The translations under genes were made by a program, and so were the position numbers. Below are positions 7,722 through 16,421 of a stretch of DNA of 64,000 bases, piece after piece. Where the stretch lies: assembly GCF_004341395.1 (NCBI RefSeq), contig NZ_SLXT01000002.1, positions 62,001 through 126,000 of the forward strand, given 5' to 3'. Each line of letters begins with the position of its first letter. Within the stretch, counting starts at the first letter, position 1. The DNA comes from Heliophilum fasciatum (GTDB lineage Bacteria > Bacillota > Desulfitobacteriia > Heliobacteriales > Heliobacteriaceae). The notes beneath the pieces were generated by a model that searched no databases, was not told the DNA's origin, and worked only from the letters and a program-made list of their open reading frames with translations.

Positions 7722-8173
7722 CGTGGGGCACTCCCGTTTTTACTGCCATTGCCACCGTGCTTCCCCAAATTGGCTTTAACAGTATTGAGCAAACAAGCAT
7801 AGCTGCGGGAAATAATATTTATATCAATGCCGGCGTCAGCGTCAATGTCAGCGTGATCGGTTCGATCAAAGGTTCCATCTTGATTAGCAGCACCCTTGAT
7901 GGTGCGATGCAATTCGCCTCCAAGATGATGATGGGTATGCCGGTTACGGAATTAGATGGAATGGCTCAAAGCGCGCTTTCTGAAATGGGCAATATGGTTT
8001 GTGCCTATGCCTGTACTGTTTTTAGTGAACATGGTATGCCCGGACTGGATGTTTCTCCGCCAACGATATTGATCGGCGAAGGCGCCACGATCATGGTTCC
8101 GGCACCGCAAACCCTTACGGCATCCTTTACGGTCGATGCTATTCCCTTGCGTGTTTGTGTCGGTCTGACCTAG
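7712..8173 (+). CDS. CheX-like chemotaxis phosphatase
   Basis: A 153-aa stand-alone CheX domain. The active-site ExxN motif is visible in LSEMGNMVCAYAC, and the rest follows the CheX fold pattern (VSVIGSIKGSILI near the N-terminus, VSPPTILIGEGA later). CheX forms dimers and removes phosphate from CheY-P. Its ATG lies inside the last codons of the REC-CheX gene, so the two are translationally coupled. The two CheX domains may pair with one another. Confidence 0.8.
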   Translation: MDITWGTPVFTAIATVLPQIGFNSIEQTSIAAGNNIYINAGVSVNVSVIGSIKGSILISSTLDGAMQFASKMMMGMPVTELDGMAQSALSEMGNMVCAYACTVFSEHGMPGLDVSPPTILIGEGATIMVPAPQTLTASFTVDAIPLRVCVGLT

Positions 8174-8189
8174 CCCCGCCTCTTTACTT

Positions 8190-8220
8190 GTAGCCTACAC
8201 CTTTCCGGCATAGGCTTTTC
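8190..8220 (+). terminator. Weak terminator-like hairpin after the CheX gene
   Basis: AGCCTA and TAGGCT flank a 13-base loop and are followed by a short T-tract. The flanking CCCCGCCT (from 8176) and AGGCGTGGGG (to 8241) can pair around it, giving a larger branched structure. Confidence 0.45.
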
Positions 8221-8265
8221 AGGCTTTCTCTAGGCGTGGGGTAACCACAAAGAAAAACACGAAGG

Positions 8266-8312
8266 AAAAGCTGTTCCCTTCCTCGAAGATATGAGGCAGT
8301 GACAGCTTTTTT
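8266..8312 (+). terminator. Strong terminator or attenuator ahead of the metal ATPase
   Basis: AAAAGCTGT (8267-8275 region) pairs with ACAGCTTTT (8302-8310), with an inner CCTC/GAGG stem, and is followed by six T residues. It either ends the CheX transcript or attenuates a transcript entering the ATPase gene about 110 bases on. Confidence 0.7.
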
Positions 8313-8363
8313 GCATTTCTATTTCATCATTTGCTTCTGCTTCTATATACAATAGGAGAACTG

Positions 8364-8438
8364 CATGCCCAAAGGAGAGCTTTCTTTGCCAAAGGAGAGC
8401 TTTGTGACCAAAGGAGAGCTTCATGGGAGAAGAACGTA
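8364..8438 (+). CDS. Possible 24-aa leader peptide overlapping the ATPase start
   Basis: ATG 8364 follows ATAGGAGAACTGC and opens 24 codons (starting MPKGELSLPKES) that end at TAA 8436-8438, inside the ATPase gene in another frame. The frame runs through all three repeated ribosome-site units. Ribosomes finishing here could re-start at ATG 8423. It may simply be a by-product of the repeats. Confidence 0.35.
8369..8422 (+). repeat. Triple repeat of a ribosome-binding site
   Basis: CCAAAGGAGAGCTTT occurs at 8369-8383 and 8389-8403, and with one change (ending TTC) at 8408-8422, immediately before the ATPase ATG at 8423. Each unit holds a near-ideal AAAGGAG. Each is followed by a possible start codon: TTG 8385, GTG 8403 and ATG 8423. 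Confidence 0.9.
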
Positions 8439-10543
8439 AGTTTATTTTATCCGGACTTACCTGTGCCAACTGCGCAGGCAAAATCGAAAGAACCTTGGTA
8501 GAACGAGGCATTATCCGGGACGGCGATTTTAATTTTGCCGCTAAAACTGTATTGATTCCACCCGATCAGGCCGCGAAGGTTCAGCAAATCATTGATCAAA
8601 TTGAAGAAGGCGTTTTGCTGATTCCCGCTCAAAAACCACCGCAAACCTCTCCATGGCGTTTCTGGCTTCCGATCGGTTTCGCTGGGATATTGCTGGGTCT
8701 CGGGATCTTCTGGCGTGCTGAACTCCATGACCGGATCGAGTGGCTTGAATACCTGCTTTTTTTAACAGCTTACCTTCTCGCCGGTGGCAACGTTGTCAAG
8801 CTCGCCGTCAGAAACGCCCTGCGCGGTGATTTCTTTGATGAACGCTTTTTAATGACTGTGGCGACAGTGGGGGCCTTCGCGATCCGGGAATTTCCGGAAG
8901 CGGTAGCGGTCATGCTTTTCTACCGGGTTGGTGAATACATTCAAGGGCTGGCCGTCAACCGTTCCCGCCGTTCCATCCAGGCACTGATGAATATCCGCCC
9001 CGACTACGCCAATCTGCAGATCAATGGCGGCAGCCGTAAAGTATCGCCGGAAGACGTCCCTGTAGGAGCTTCCATCATCGTCAAACCCGGTGAAAAGGTT
9101 CCCCTCGACGGCGTCATCATCGACGGTGCTTCTTACCTGGATACATCGGCACTGACCGGTGAGTCCCTTCCGCGCTATGCAGCAGCCGGGGCAGCCGTCA
9201 AAGCCGGGATGGTCAATCAACAGGGGCTGTTAACCGTACGGGTTGAAAAAGGTTATCACGAATCTTCCGTAGCGAAGATCCTCGATCTGGTGGAAAATGC
9301 CGTTACCCGCAAGGCGCCTACGGAGCAAGTGCTCACCAAGTTTTCCCGGGTCTACACGCCCTTTGTCGTCGTGGCCGCGCTGGCCGTCGCTTTTCTTCCG
9401 CCCTTACTGCTCCCCGGTGCCGTGTTGGCCGATTGGATCTATCGCGCCTGTACGTTGTTGGTGATTTCCTGCCCCTGCGCGCTGGTCATTTCCATTCCGC
9501 TGGGCTATTTTGGCGGTATCGGTGGCGCATCCCGCAACGGCATCCTCGTCAAAGGCGCCAATTATCTGGAAGCATTAACAGAGGTGCATACGGTGGTCTT
9601 TGATAAGACCGGCACGATCACGGAAGGCCATTTTCAAGTGCGCGCCGTTATGCCCCAAGACGGCTATCGTCAGGACGAGATTATACGGTACGCTGCCATG
9701 GTCGAAGCCGGGTCATCGCACCCCATCGCCAAGTCGATTCTTACCGCCTATGCTCGCCCTGTCGACGCCGGAGCCATCGAGCATTTTGAAGAGATTCCCG
9801 GTTGCGGTATCCGGGCCGTGGTGGAAGGCAAAACGATCCTGGTCGGCAATGATCGCTTGCTGCACCGGGAAAACATCGTCTTGGCCGATTCTCTTGGAAC
9901 TTCTTCCGGCACCGTTGTTTATCTGGCCATAGACGGACGCTTTGCCGGCGCGATTTCCATTGCCGATCAGATCAAAGCCGACGTAACCGCAGGAATTAGG
10001 GAACTAAAAAGGCTGGGCGTTCAACAAACGATCATGCTGACCGGCGATGATCAAGCAGTGGCCGAACAGGTCGCCCAAGCGGTGGGCATCGACCGTTTTT
10101 ATGCCGAACTATTACCAGCAGATAAAGTCGCCCGGTTAGAAGAACTGGAACAACAAGTGCCGGGCCGCCCCAAGCAAAAGCTCGTTTTCGTCGGTGATGG
10201 AATCAACGACGCCCCTGTGCTGGCCCGCGCCGATGTGGGGATCGCCATGGGCGGGCTCGGCTCCGATGCAGCCATCGAAGCGGCCGACGTGGTGATTATG
10301 GAGGATCAGCCAAGCAAAATCGCTACGGCCATCCAACTCGCCCACCGCACCAAACAGATCATCATGCAAAACATCTTCTTTGCCTTCGCCGTTAAAGCGT
10401 TGTTCATCGGCCTGGGCATCTGGGGTGTTACGACCATGTGGGAAGCCGTCTTTGCTGATGTGGGCGTGGCGATTCTTGCTGTACTCAATGCCACGCGGGT
10501 ACTCACTATTCGTCCTGAACCAAAAAGGCCATGCTCGCCATAA
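8423..10543 (+). CDS. P1B-type heavy-metal-exporting ATPase (ZntA/CadA-like)
   Basis: A 706-aa membrane pump. It has an N-terminal metal-binding domain with GLTCANCAGK (Cys14, Cys17), eight expected membrane helices, the actuator motif TGES, the transmembrane metal site SCPCALVIS (near residue 350), the phosphorylation site DKTGTI (Asp394), the SSHPIAKSI HP motif of the nucleotide domain and GDGINDAP. The CPC motif and overall pattern fit the Zn/Cd/Pb-exporting branch better than the copper branch, but the metal is inferred. No metalloregulator gene adjoins. Its leader is unusual: a terminator-like hairpin and three tandem ribosome sites. The stop codon lies in the loop of its own terminator. 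Confidence 0.9.
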   Translation: MGEERKFILSGLTCANCAGKIERTLVERGIIRDGDFNFAAKTVLIPPDQAAKVQQIIDQIEEGVLLIPAQKPPQTSPWRFWLPIGFAGILLGLGIFWRAELHDRIEWLEYLLFLTAYLLAGGNVVKLAVRNALRGDFFDERFLMTVATVGAFAIREFPEAVAVMLFYRVGEYIQGLAVNRSRRSIQALMNIRPDYANLQINGGSRKVSPEDVPVGASIIVKPGEKVPLDGVIIDGASYLDTSALTGESLPRYAAAGAAVKAGMVNQQGLLTVRVEKGYHESSVAKILDLVENAVTRKAPTEQVLTKFSRVYTPFVVVAALAVAFLPPLLLPGAVLADWIYRACTLLVISCPCALVISIPLGYFGGIGGASRNGILVKGANYLEALTEVHTVVFDKTGTITEGHFQVRAVMPQDGYRQDEIIRYAAMVEAGSSHPIAKSILTAYARPVDAGAIEHFEEIPGCGIRAVVEGKTILVGNDRLLHRENIVLADSLGTSSGTVVYLAIDGRFAGAISIADQIKADVTAGIRELKRLGVQQTIMLTGDDQAVAEQVAQAVGIDRFYAELLPADKVARLEELEQQVPGRPKQKLVFVGDGINDAPVLARADVGIAMGGLGSDAAIEAADVVIMEDQPSKIATAIQLAHRTKQIIMQNIFFAFAVKALFIGLGIWGVTTMWEAVFADVGVAILAVLNATRVLTIRPEPKRPCSP

Positions 10544-10562
10544 TGGCAGGCATGGTCTTTTG
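10522..10562 (+). terminator. Terminator overlapping the ATPase stop codon
   Basis: AAAAAGGCCATGC (10522-10534) pairs with GCATGGTCTTTT (10550-10561), with one G-T pair. The TAA of the ATPase gene (10541-10543) lies in the loop. Confidence 0.75.
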
Positions 10563-10578
10563 TATCGCTCGATGGCCA

Positions 10579-11661
10579 TTAACCCCAAGAAAGCCGTCCG
10601 CCCTGATAAGCGACCAAACTGGTCATCACCACCAAGGCAAACAGGAGGCCTTGGAACAAGAAGCCATTCCAGGCCATAACACCAAGGATCTGCGAAAGCA
10701 ATAACGCCCAAGAAAAGATCATAAACAAGAAACTGGTGATCACTTTGAACTTGACCATCGGGTTGATCTTCTTGGCGAAGTTAACTGTCCAGCTCAAAAA
10801 GCCGGTAGCAAAAGCAAAAGGCCCGCTAATGGCCGTGGCGATCAAGCTTAAAAAACCAGCCAGGTAAAACGCTTCCCATCCTAACGCCGGAATACCTAAG
10901 AAACCTTTGCTGATCCCCATGGACTGCAAAATGGCCGCCGGAAAATAAAAACCAAAACAAACGATCGACAATGCGATAGGAAAATGCACGGACGCCGGAT
11001 GCGGATGAAAGCGCATGATGAAGTTGAGCACTTGCTCCGTCGGATTTTCCTTGACCCGTTCCAGTCGAGCCACCAAGGGAAAGCCAAAGAGGTATTCCGG
11101 ATCATGCGGCGCATACTCTAAGTGGCGCGTCAGATCCCGCCCGGCCGCATGGGCAAAGTGGTGGCCCTTTTGCCACATCCGGCTGACCGTCACATCATAG
11201 ACCCGCCCTCGATAGCCCACATAAGCCGGTTGGCCATGTTCACCGTTATATTCGCGCAGTTCCTCCACGGTCATCAGCCGATCCGGCAAAGGACGGTCAT
11301 CTTGGGGCACATCGGGCACGATGGCTTCCATCTTTTTATGCACATCCGGCGAAAGCGGTTTTTCGCTGGGTACGTGCGGTACCGGCGTTGATCGGGACGT
11401 TGCTGGTGCCGGTAGTTCACCGCCGGCCCAGCGACCGATGACAGGAAATCGCTCCATCACATCAGCTGCATGGGGCGCTTTCTCCATATCGCCGGTCAAA
11501 TCGCCGCCGGCCCAATGTTTAAAATGCTTGCCCCCGCGCCATTTGGCACTTTCTGTGACATCATAGACCAAACCATTGTAAACAACATAGGCTTTGCGGC
11601 CTTCTTTACCATCGGCGGCCGCCAGCTGTTCCGGTGATATCACCGGTAAATCTGTACTCAT
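10579..11661 (-). CDS. Tandem cytochrome b5-like domains fused to a DUF2231-like membrane domain
   Basis: A 360-aa protein. Two related b5-like modules occupy residues 8-80 and 128-200. Each has the pattern YxVYxGxVYDVT, then KHF..WAGGDLT or HHFAHAAGRDLT, then APH. The paired His residues (in HF and APH) are candidate haem ligands. Residues 215-360 carry four membrane helices beginning FHPHPASVHFPIAL, the signature of DUF2231. The fusion suggests a membrane-bound haem protein in electron transfer. It is a single gene, without hydrogenase genes beside it, but the hydrogenase operon at 39.6 kb starts with a related b5 module. Confidence 0.8.
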   Translation of the reverse strand: MSTDLPVISPEQLAAADGKEGRKAYVVYNGLVYDVTESAKWRGGKHFKHWAGGDLTGDMEKAPHAADVMERFPVIGRWAGGELPAPATSRSTPVPHVPSEKPLSPDVHKKMEAIVPDVPQDDRPLPDRLMTVEELREYNGEHGQPAYVGYRGRVYDVTVSRMWQKGHHFAHAAGRDLTRHLEYAPHDPEYLFGFPLVARLERVKENPTEQVLNFIMRFHPHPASVHFPIALSIVCFGFYFPAAILQSMGISKGFLGIPALGWEAFYLAGFLSLIATAISGPFAFATGFLSWTVNFAKKINPMVKFKVITSFLFMIFSWALLLSQILGVMAWNGFLFQGLLFALVVMTSLVAYQGGRLSWG

Positions 11662-11834
11662 CCTTGCCCCCCCCTATTCCTTCCATGTTCCTGGGTTACA
11701 TTGTATCTACAAGTGTATTATTCGATCATTACTATAAAATCTCCTTTTCCTTCTTGCCATGGAGATAAGTAAATAACGAAAAACGCCAAAAAAACCGAAA
11801 AGTGAGCTCCAAAATCCACAAACCCGAAAACGCT

Positions 11835-11869
11835 AAAAAGCTCGGTACGGCTATCCGCACCGAGCTTTT
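11835..11869 (-). terminator. Terminator of the GntP operon
   Basis: AAAAGCTCGGT and ACCGAGCTTTT arms surround a 13-base loop, with a T-run on the minus strand. It lies 48 bases beyond the permease stop and should end the kinase-dehydrogenase-permease transcript. Confidence 0.85.
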
Positions 11870-11916
11870 CAGTATCCTCAACATTTCGTCAAGGTAGTTG
11901 ATCAACTCCAAGTGAC

Positions 11917-13305
11917 TTATCCAAAAAAGGCATTGGCCACCAGTAAGGACACCAAGGACGTGGCCCAAGCGATGGTCGTCGGCACCGACCAGACTTTTAA
12001 CTGTTCACGCGTATCTTCGATGCCGAGCATCCGGTTAACCACCCAGAACAAGCTGTCATTAAAGTAGGAGAAGACAAAGGCACCCATGGCCGCTGACTGG
12101 GCTGCAAAGACCGGGTTGACGTTCATATTGGCCAGAATCGGTGCGGCAATCGAAGAAGCCGTAATCATGGCTACCGTACCACTTCCTTGAATTAACCGTA
12201 CCAGTGTCGCGATGACAAAGGGAAGCAAGATGGCAGGCAAAGCCGTTTGCGCGATCAAGTTGGCCATGTAGTCACCGGCGCCGCTGTCACGCAGCACTTG
12301 ACCGAGAGCACCACCGCCACCGGTAACCAAGATGATGATCCCAGCCGATGTGACGCCTTCTTCCATCCGTTTCAGCACTTCTTTTTTGTCATCCCGACCT
12401 GTCAGTCCATAGATCGCGATCAGGAGGCCAATGCCTGTCGCAATGATCGGCGTACCCAAGAAGATGAAGGCATCGGCGACCAAACCGGTAGCTTTCATCG
12501 CCGCCAGCACCGTATTCGCCAAAATCAACAGGACCGGTACAATGATCGGAGCAAAGGAAATCCATGTCGATGGCAGATTTTTTTCTTCCTTGCTTTGCAT
12601 CCAGTCCGCATAGGCTTGTTGTAATTGCGGCCGTTCCCAGTTCATGCCTGTTTCATCAGGCAACGTATAGATTTTTTTACCCAGCCACATCGCATAGAGC
12701 ACACCGGCGATAACCACCGGTATAGCAAAAACCATACCCCAGAGAATCATCGCCCCCAAATCAGCCTTGAAAATCCCTGCAGCCCCGAGCGGACCTGGCG
12801 TGGGCGGTACAAGATGGTGCGTGGCAGCCAATCCAATCGCTAAGGAAATGCCCAGCGTTACGGCTGATTTTTTTGTTTTTCTGGATAACGCCTTGACCAG
12901 GGGCATCAAGATGACAAAACCGGAATCCACAAAAATCGGAATGGAGACCATGTACCCCGTCAAGGCCAGCGCCCATTCTTCTTTTTTCTTGCCTAGATAC
13001 TTGAGAAAAGTATAGGCCATTTTTTCGGCAGCACCCGATACTTCAAGAATCCGGCCCATCATTACACCAAAGCCGATGACGATACCGATGCTGCCCAAGG
13101 TACTGCCAAAACCATTGGAAATCGACTTGGCTACGGCCGGGGCGGCCATACCACCGACGAGGCCCGTAACGGAAGCAGCGATGATCAAGGCCGGGAAGGC
13201 ATGCACCTTGGTTTTGAGCACCAGAAAAATCAACAGAAACACACCCAGGGCGAGGCCAATCATCATTTGTGAGCCTGATACAGCAGGAACAGCAGCTTGT
13301 GGCAT
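11917..13305 (-). CDS. GntP-family carbohydrate-acid:H+ symporter
   Basis: A 462-aa membrane permease with about 12-14 helices. Family features include IGFGVMMGRILEVSGAAE, SIPIFVDSGFVILMPL, ATHHLVPPTPGPLGAAGI and the GGGGALGQVL segment. GntP proteins import gluconate and related sugar acids. Its position as last gene of the DUF1537-kinase/PdxA2 operon says the substrate is probably a four- or five-carbon sugar acid instead of gluconate. AAGGAGGCG precedes the ATG. Confidence 0.9.
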   Translation of the reverse strand: MPQAAVPAVSGSQMMIGLALGVFLLIFLVLKTKVHAFPALIIAASVTGLVGGMAAPAVAKSISNGFGSTLGSIGIVIGFGVMMGRILEVSGAAEKMAYTFLKYLGKKKEEWALALTGYMVSIPIFVDSGFVILMPLVKALSRKTKKSAVTLGISLAIGLAATHHLVPPTPGPLGAAGIFKADLGAMILWGMVFAIPVVIAGVLYAMWLGKKIYTLPDETGMNWERPQLQQAYADWMQSKEEKNLPSTWISFAPIIVPVLLILANTVLAAMKATGLVADAFIFLGTPIIATGIGLLIAIYGLTGRDDKKEVLKRMEEGVTSAGIIILVTGGGGALGQVLRDSGAGDYMANLIAQTALPAILLPFVIATLVRLIQGSGTVAMITASSIAAPILANMNVNPVFAAQSAAMGAFVFSYFNDSLFWVVNRMLGIEDTREQLKVWSVPTTIAWATSLVSLLVANAFFG

Positions 13306-13334
13306 GAGAATACGCCTCCTTACAAACGGACTTA

Positions 13335-14342
13335 TTACCTGGTGCCTTTAATGAAATGGGGTGCATAGCGAACTGCTAACAAAATCGCTTCCGTCATCGA
13401 TACGGAGCTGGCTTTACCGGTCCCGGCAATATCAAAAGCCGTCCCATGATCAACGGAGGTACGTAAAAAGGGCAATCCATTGGTTACCGCCACCGTTCGC
13501 TCAAAATCAACCATTTTGGTGGCGATATGCCCCTGATCGTGATATAAAGACAAGACTGCATCATAAGCACCTTTACGGCCAAAGTGGAAAACCGCATCGG
13601 CCGGTACCGGGCCCACCACATTCAGCCCTTTGGCCCGTGCAGCGGCAATGGCCGGAACGATTTGCTCATCTTCTTCGTGGCCAAACAAGCCGTGTTCGCC
13701 ACTGTGGGGATTAAGACCGGCTACGGCAAAGGACGGCTTCGCAATCCCTAAGCGTTCCATGGCCGCCGTGCAGCGAATCAAATAATCAAGTACCCGTTCT
13801 GTCGTAATCAAATCACAAGCTTGCCGCAGGGACACATGGCGGGTCAAGAAAAAAACACGCAGGCCTTCCACCTGAAACATCGTGAGTGGATCAGCAGATC
13901 CTGATAAGTGGCCGAGCATTTCCGTGTGTCCGATGTGCGGGATCCCGGCGGCTTTTAAGGCTTCCTTATTGATCGGCGTCGTGGCCATGGCATCAATGGA
14001 ACCGTCCATGGCCAACGTCACTGCCCGCTCAATATAATCATAGGCGGCTTGTCCGGCCATCGCTTGTACCTCACCCATGCAGAGCGCCGCCACATCGACA
14101 TTGGCCAAGTCCATCAAATCGATCGTTCCTGCCTGATAACGGCCGGCCGCCGGTTGTTCGATCGGCTGGATTTGCAGCGTAAGATCGCAAAATCGTAACG
14201 CTTGCCGAAGCACAGCCGCATCGCCAATCACCAATGGCCGCGCTTTGGTGTAGAGAGCTTCATCCGCTAAGGCTTTAACGACAATTTCCGGACCGACGCC
14301 GGCCGGATCACCCATCGGAATGCCGATTATGGGACGCGTCAT
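13335..14342 (-). CDS. pdxA2: PdxA2-type 4-phospho-acid-sugar dehydrogenase
   Basis: A 335-aa NAD-dependent oxidative decarboxylase of the PdxA family. N-terminal [15 protein letters not shown], metal-binding His motifs [25 protein letters not shown] and [11 protein letters not shown] are all present. PdxA itself makes vitamin B6; the PdxA2 branch acts on 4-phospho-D-erythronate or 4-phospho-L-threonate and sits beside DUF1537 kinases, exactly as here. The start ATG 14342 has GAGGAG nine bases upstream and gives the usual N-terminus. The gene lies between the kinase and the GntP permease. Exact stereochemistry of the substrate is not readable from sequence. Confidence 0.88.
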   Translation of the reverse strand: MTRPIIGIPMGDPAGVGPEIVVKALADEALYTKARPLVIGDAAVLRQALRFCDLTLQIQPIEQPAAGRYQAGTIDLMDLANVDVAALCMGEVQAMAGQAAYDYIERAVTLAMDGSIDAMATTPINKEALKAAGIPHIGHTEMLGHLSGSADPLTMFQVEGLRVFFLTRHVSLRQACDLITTERVLDYLIRCTAAMERLGIAKPSFAVAGLNPHSGEHGLFGHEEDEQIVPAIAAARAKGLNVVGPVPADAVFHFGRKGAYDAVLSLYHDQGHIATKMVDFERTVAVTNGLPFLRTSVDHGTAFDIAGTGKASSVSMTEAILLAVRYAPHFIKGTR

Positions 14343-14418
14343 CGTTCCCATCTCCTCACAATTTTGTATTTGTATTTGCCCTTGCTATCTTGATCACAAA
14401 GTTGGCAAAAAAGAAAAA

Positions 14419-15747
14419 TCACGTTGCCGGCACTGCCGGATAGACCTCATTGGAAATCTTGGTCAGCAGGTAATCGACACAATTGCAGATGGCCTGATCA
14501 TCGCCGACGAGACCACCCTTGGTGATGATCGGCATTCCCGGATAGCTGCCACCGATCAAGCGACCATAGGCCGCCAAGGGAACCACTTCATCCTTCACTT
14601 CGATCGCTGCCGCTTCTAAGGCTCGGCAAACGGCAACCGTTACATCGCCGCCGCTGGTATATAAGCCACCGACTTCACCGCGGGCTCGGGCCACCACTGC
14701 AGCGGTAATCCGCGCCAATCCGGCGGTAATCCGCGTCGTCACTTCTTCTTCAGTTATCGCCCATTGCTGGGCTACTTGCGTAAGATTGAGTCGATCGCTT
14801 TCATCGCGCATCGTCCGAATACCGAGCACGGGGAACTCCTCCAGTTGCCCCATGATCTCACTGGCAACCCGGTCAACTTCTCCCTCCACACGCTCCGGAT
14901 TGATCAAAGCTCGTGCATCGACAAAAGCCAAATAACTGCGGTAGCTGTTCTCCACTTCCTTTAACTGGCGGCGGGCCAATGGAGTAGCGCTGCCAACGGC
15001 CAAAAATACTTTTTGCCCACGACCACGCACTGGCGGCGGCAGCAAGCAAGAAGCCAGTGCCATCGTAAAGGGACCGGGATCGACAGCAATGATCGGCAGC
15101 TTCGTAGCCAACGCTCCTTGCGCAATCGTTTCGAGGTCTACCTGGGTGGTTGCATCCATGACCACCAGACGTCGTCCGGCCTGCTGATGCTCCAGCAGGG
15201 CAGTTGTAACGGCTTCTTTTCCTTGGAGAGTCACCGTCAGCGGAATGTGCCCGACGGGATACTTGGACTGCGCTGCAAAAAGTTCCGTCACTATACTGCC
15301 GCGGACAGGTGTTTTGGGATCACGGGCCACATCGGTTTTTTCAAGGGGCACCCCATGAACCAGCAAATAGCCACCGATCGTTACCCGTCCGGACGCCGGG
15401 AAGGCAGCTACGACAACAGCCATGCTCTCATCACCAAGCACATCCAGCACTGCATCGGTCTCAGCGCCTAAGTTGCCGCGCAGTGTACTGTCGATACGTT
15501 TGGCAAACATCAAAGGGGCTCCCTTGCGCATCGTCGCTGCCGCCTCGGCCACGCGCCGGTACGCTTCCTGTGCATCAATGGCCCGGCTGTCCGTATTGAT
15601 GGCAATCACATCGTACCCGGCATACTGTTCGGTATCATCCATATCCAACTGCAAAAACGTCGCTGTGGTATAGCCCTTGCGGGCCAGCAACACTCCGGTT
15701 GCATTGGAACCGGTTAAATCATCGGCAATAATGACGATACGGCCCAT
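14419..15747 (-). CDS. Four-carbon acid sugar kinase family protein (DUF1537)
   Basis: A 442-aa two-domain ATP-dependent kinase. The N-terminal IIADDLTGSNATG (residues 5-17) binds the sugar acid; a C-terminal nucleotide domain shows TSGGDVTVAVCRAL and GGSYPGMPIITKGGLVGD. Known members (DtnK, LtnK, OtnK, OiaK) phosphorylate D-erythronate, L-threonate or related acids such as 3-oxo-isoapionate. ATG 15747 is preferred to 15753 because AAGGAAGG abuts the earlier codon. It is first in the operon with pdxA2 and gntP. Substrate remains inferred. Confidence 0.88.
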   Translation of the reverse strand: MGRIVIIADDLTGSNATGVLLARKGYTTATFLQLDMDDTEQYAGYDVIAINTDSRAIDAQEAYRRVAEAAATMRKGAPLMFAKRIDSTLRGNLGAETDAVLDVLGDESMAVVVAAFPASGRVTIGGYLLVHGVPLEKTDVARDPKTPVRGSIVTELFAAQSKYPVGHIPLTVTLQGKEAVTTALLEHQQAGRRLVVMDATTQVDLETIAQGALATKLPIIAVDPGPFTMALASCLLPPPVRGRGQKVFLAVGSATPLARRQLKEVENSYRSYLAFVDARALINPERVEGEVDRVASEIMGQLEEFPVLGIRTMRDESDRLNLTQVAQQWAITEEEVTTRITAGLARITAAVVARARGEVGGLYTSGGDVTVAVCRALEAAAIEVKDEVVPLAAYGRLIGGSYPGMPIITKGGLVGDDQAICNCVDYLLTKISNEVYPAVPAT

Positions 15748-16058
15748 AGTCATCCTTCCTTCCGGTTGTTCCAGATGCTCCGAGAAAAGGGGTTACACAA
15801 TCCGTACATCCATGTCTAAGGTGAGCAGTTGCCGATCAAGCATCCCAGTTTCTTTTGCGCCCGCCCACCGTTACAGTATAGTGTGATTCCCGGAAGCTCA
15901 AACAATTCCGCAGCGATTTTTAAATCATTCGTGATTACTGTCAATTATTTACATTCCGCCAAACGCCGGGCCAATAAAAAAACCTTGCCAACCAAGTGCG
16001 GCAAGGTATCTTCAATATTACAACATGCGATGTTACAACATTGATACAGATCAACGAA
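15748..16058. other. Intergenic stretch with the promoter of the acid-sugar operon
   Basis: No gene is visible. It must hold the promoter for the kinase-pdxA2-gntP operon (minus strand), though no clear hexamer pair stands out, and it contains the terminator of the small gene at 16059-16217. Confidence 0.5.
15975..16007 (-). terminator. Terminator of the 52-aa gene
   Basis: ACCTTGCC (15982-15989) pairs with GGCAAGGT (16000-16007), followed on the minus strand by seven T residues. The only minus-strand gene that could use it is the short one at 16059-16217. Confidence 0.8.
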
Positions 16059-16217
16059 TTACGGCATCGGGTTGCCATAATCGGCATCCCAGGCAATCTG
16101 CGACATCCGTTGCAACCCACTTTGATGCTGCGAAGCCGTTACATCGGTAGGTACTACAACGTCATTCAATCCATCCGCGTGCTCAGGACGTACTGTATTA
16201 GCATCTTTTTCCGCCAT
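16059..16217 (-). CDS. Small 52-aa acidic protein, unknown
   Basis: ATG 16217 follows an almost perfect ribosome site, AAGGAGGTGA, five bases away, and opens 52 codons ending at TAA 16061-16059. The product starts MAEKDANTVRPEHADG, has an apparently disordered acidic N-terminal half and ends SQIAWDADYGNPMP. It has no membrane segment or Cys. A terminator follows within 60 bases. Together these are the parts of a real monocistronic gene. It is divergent from the hybrid kinase. I do not recognise a family. Confidence 0.7.
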   Translation of the reverse strand: MAEKDANTVRPEHADGLNDVVVPTDVTASQHQSGLQRMSQIAWDADYGNPMP

Positions 16218-16421
16218 ACCCTTCACCTCCTTGGTGTATCATGCCCAAGAAAGGTGATCATGATTAATCCTTTTGTGCCGATTTCTGTTATTGAGTTATT
16301 CCTGACCGCAAGCAACCAGATAACACCATTTGAGACTTCCAAACAAAAAATCATATTGATTATCAATATACTATTTAAATTAAACTACCTTTACTATATA
16401 TTAATGGTAGAGGTGGTATTA

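Noticed and set aside
11732-11968. 78-aa frame on the minus strand
   Set aside because: It spans the GntP terminator and overlaps the permease gene; no ribosome site or family.
15996-16421. Longer N-terminus for the hybrid kinase
   Set aside because: The frame overlaps the 52-aa gene and a terminator; the ribosome site favours TTG 16422.
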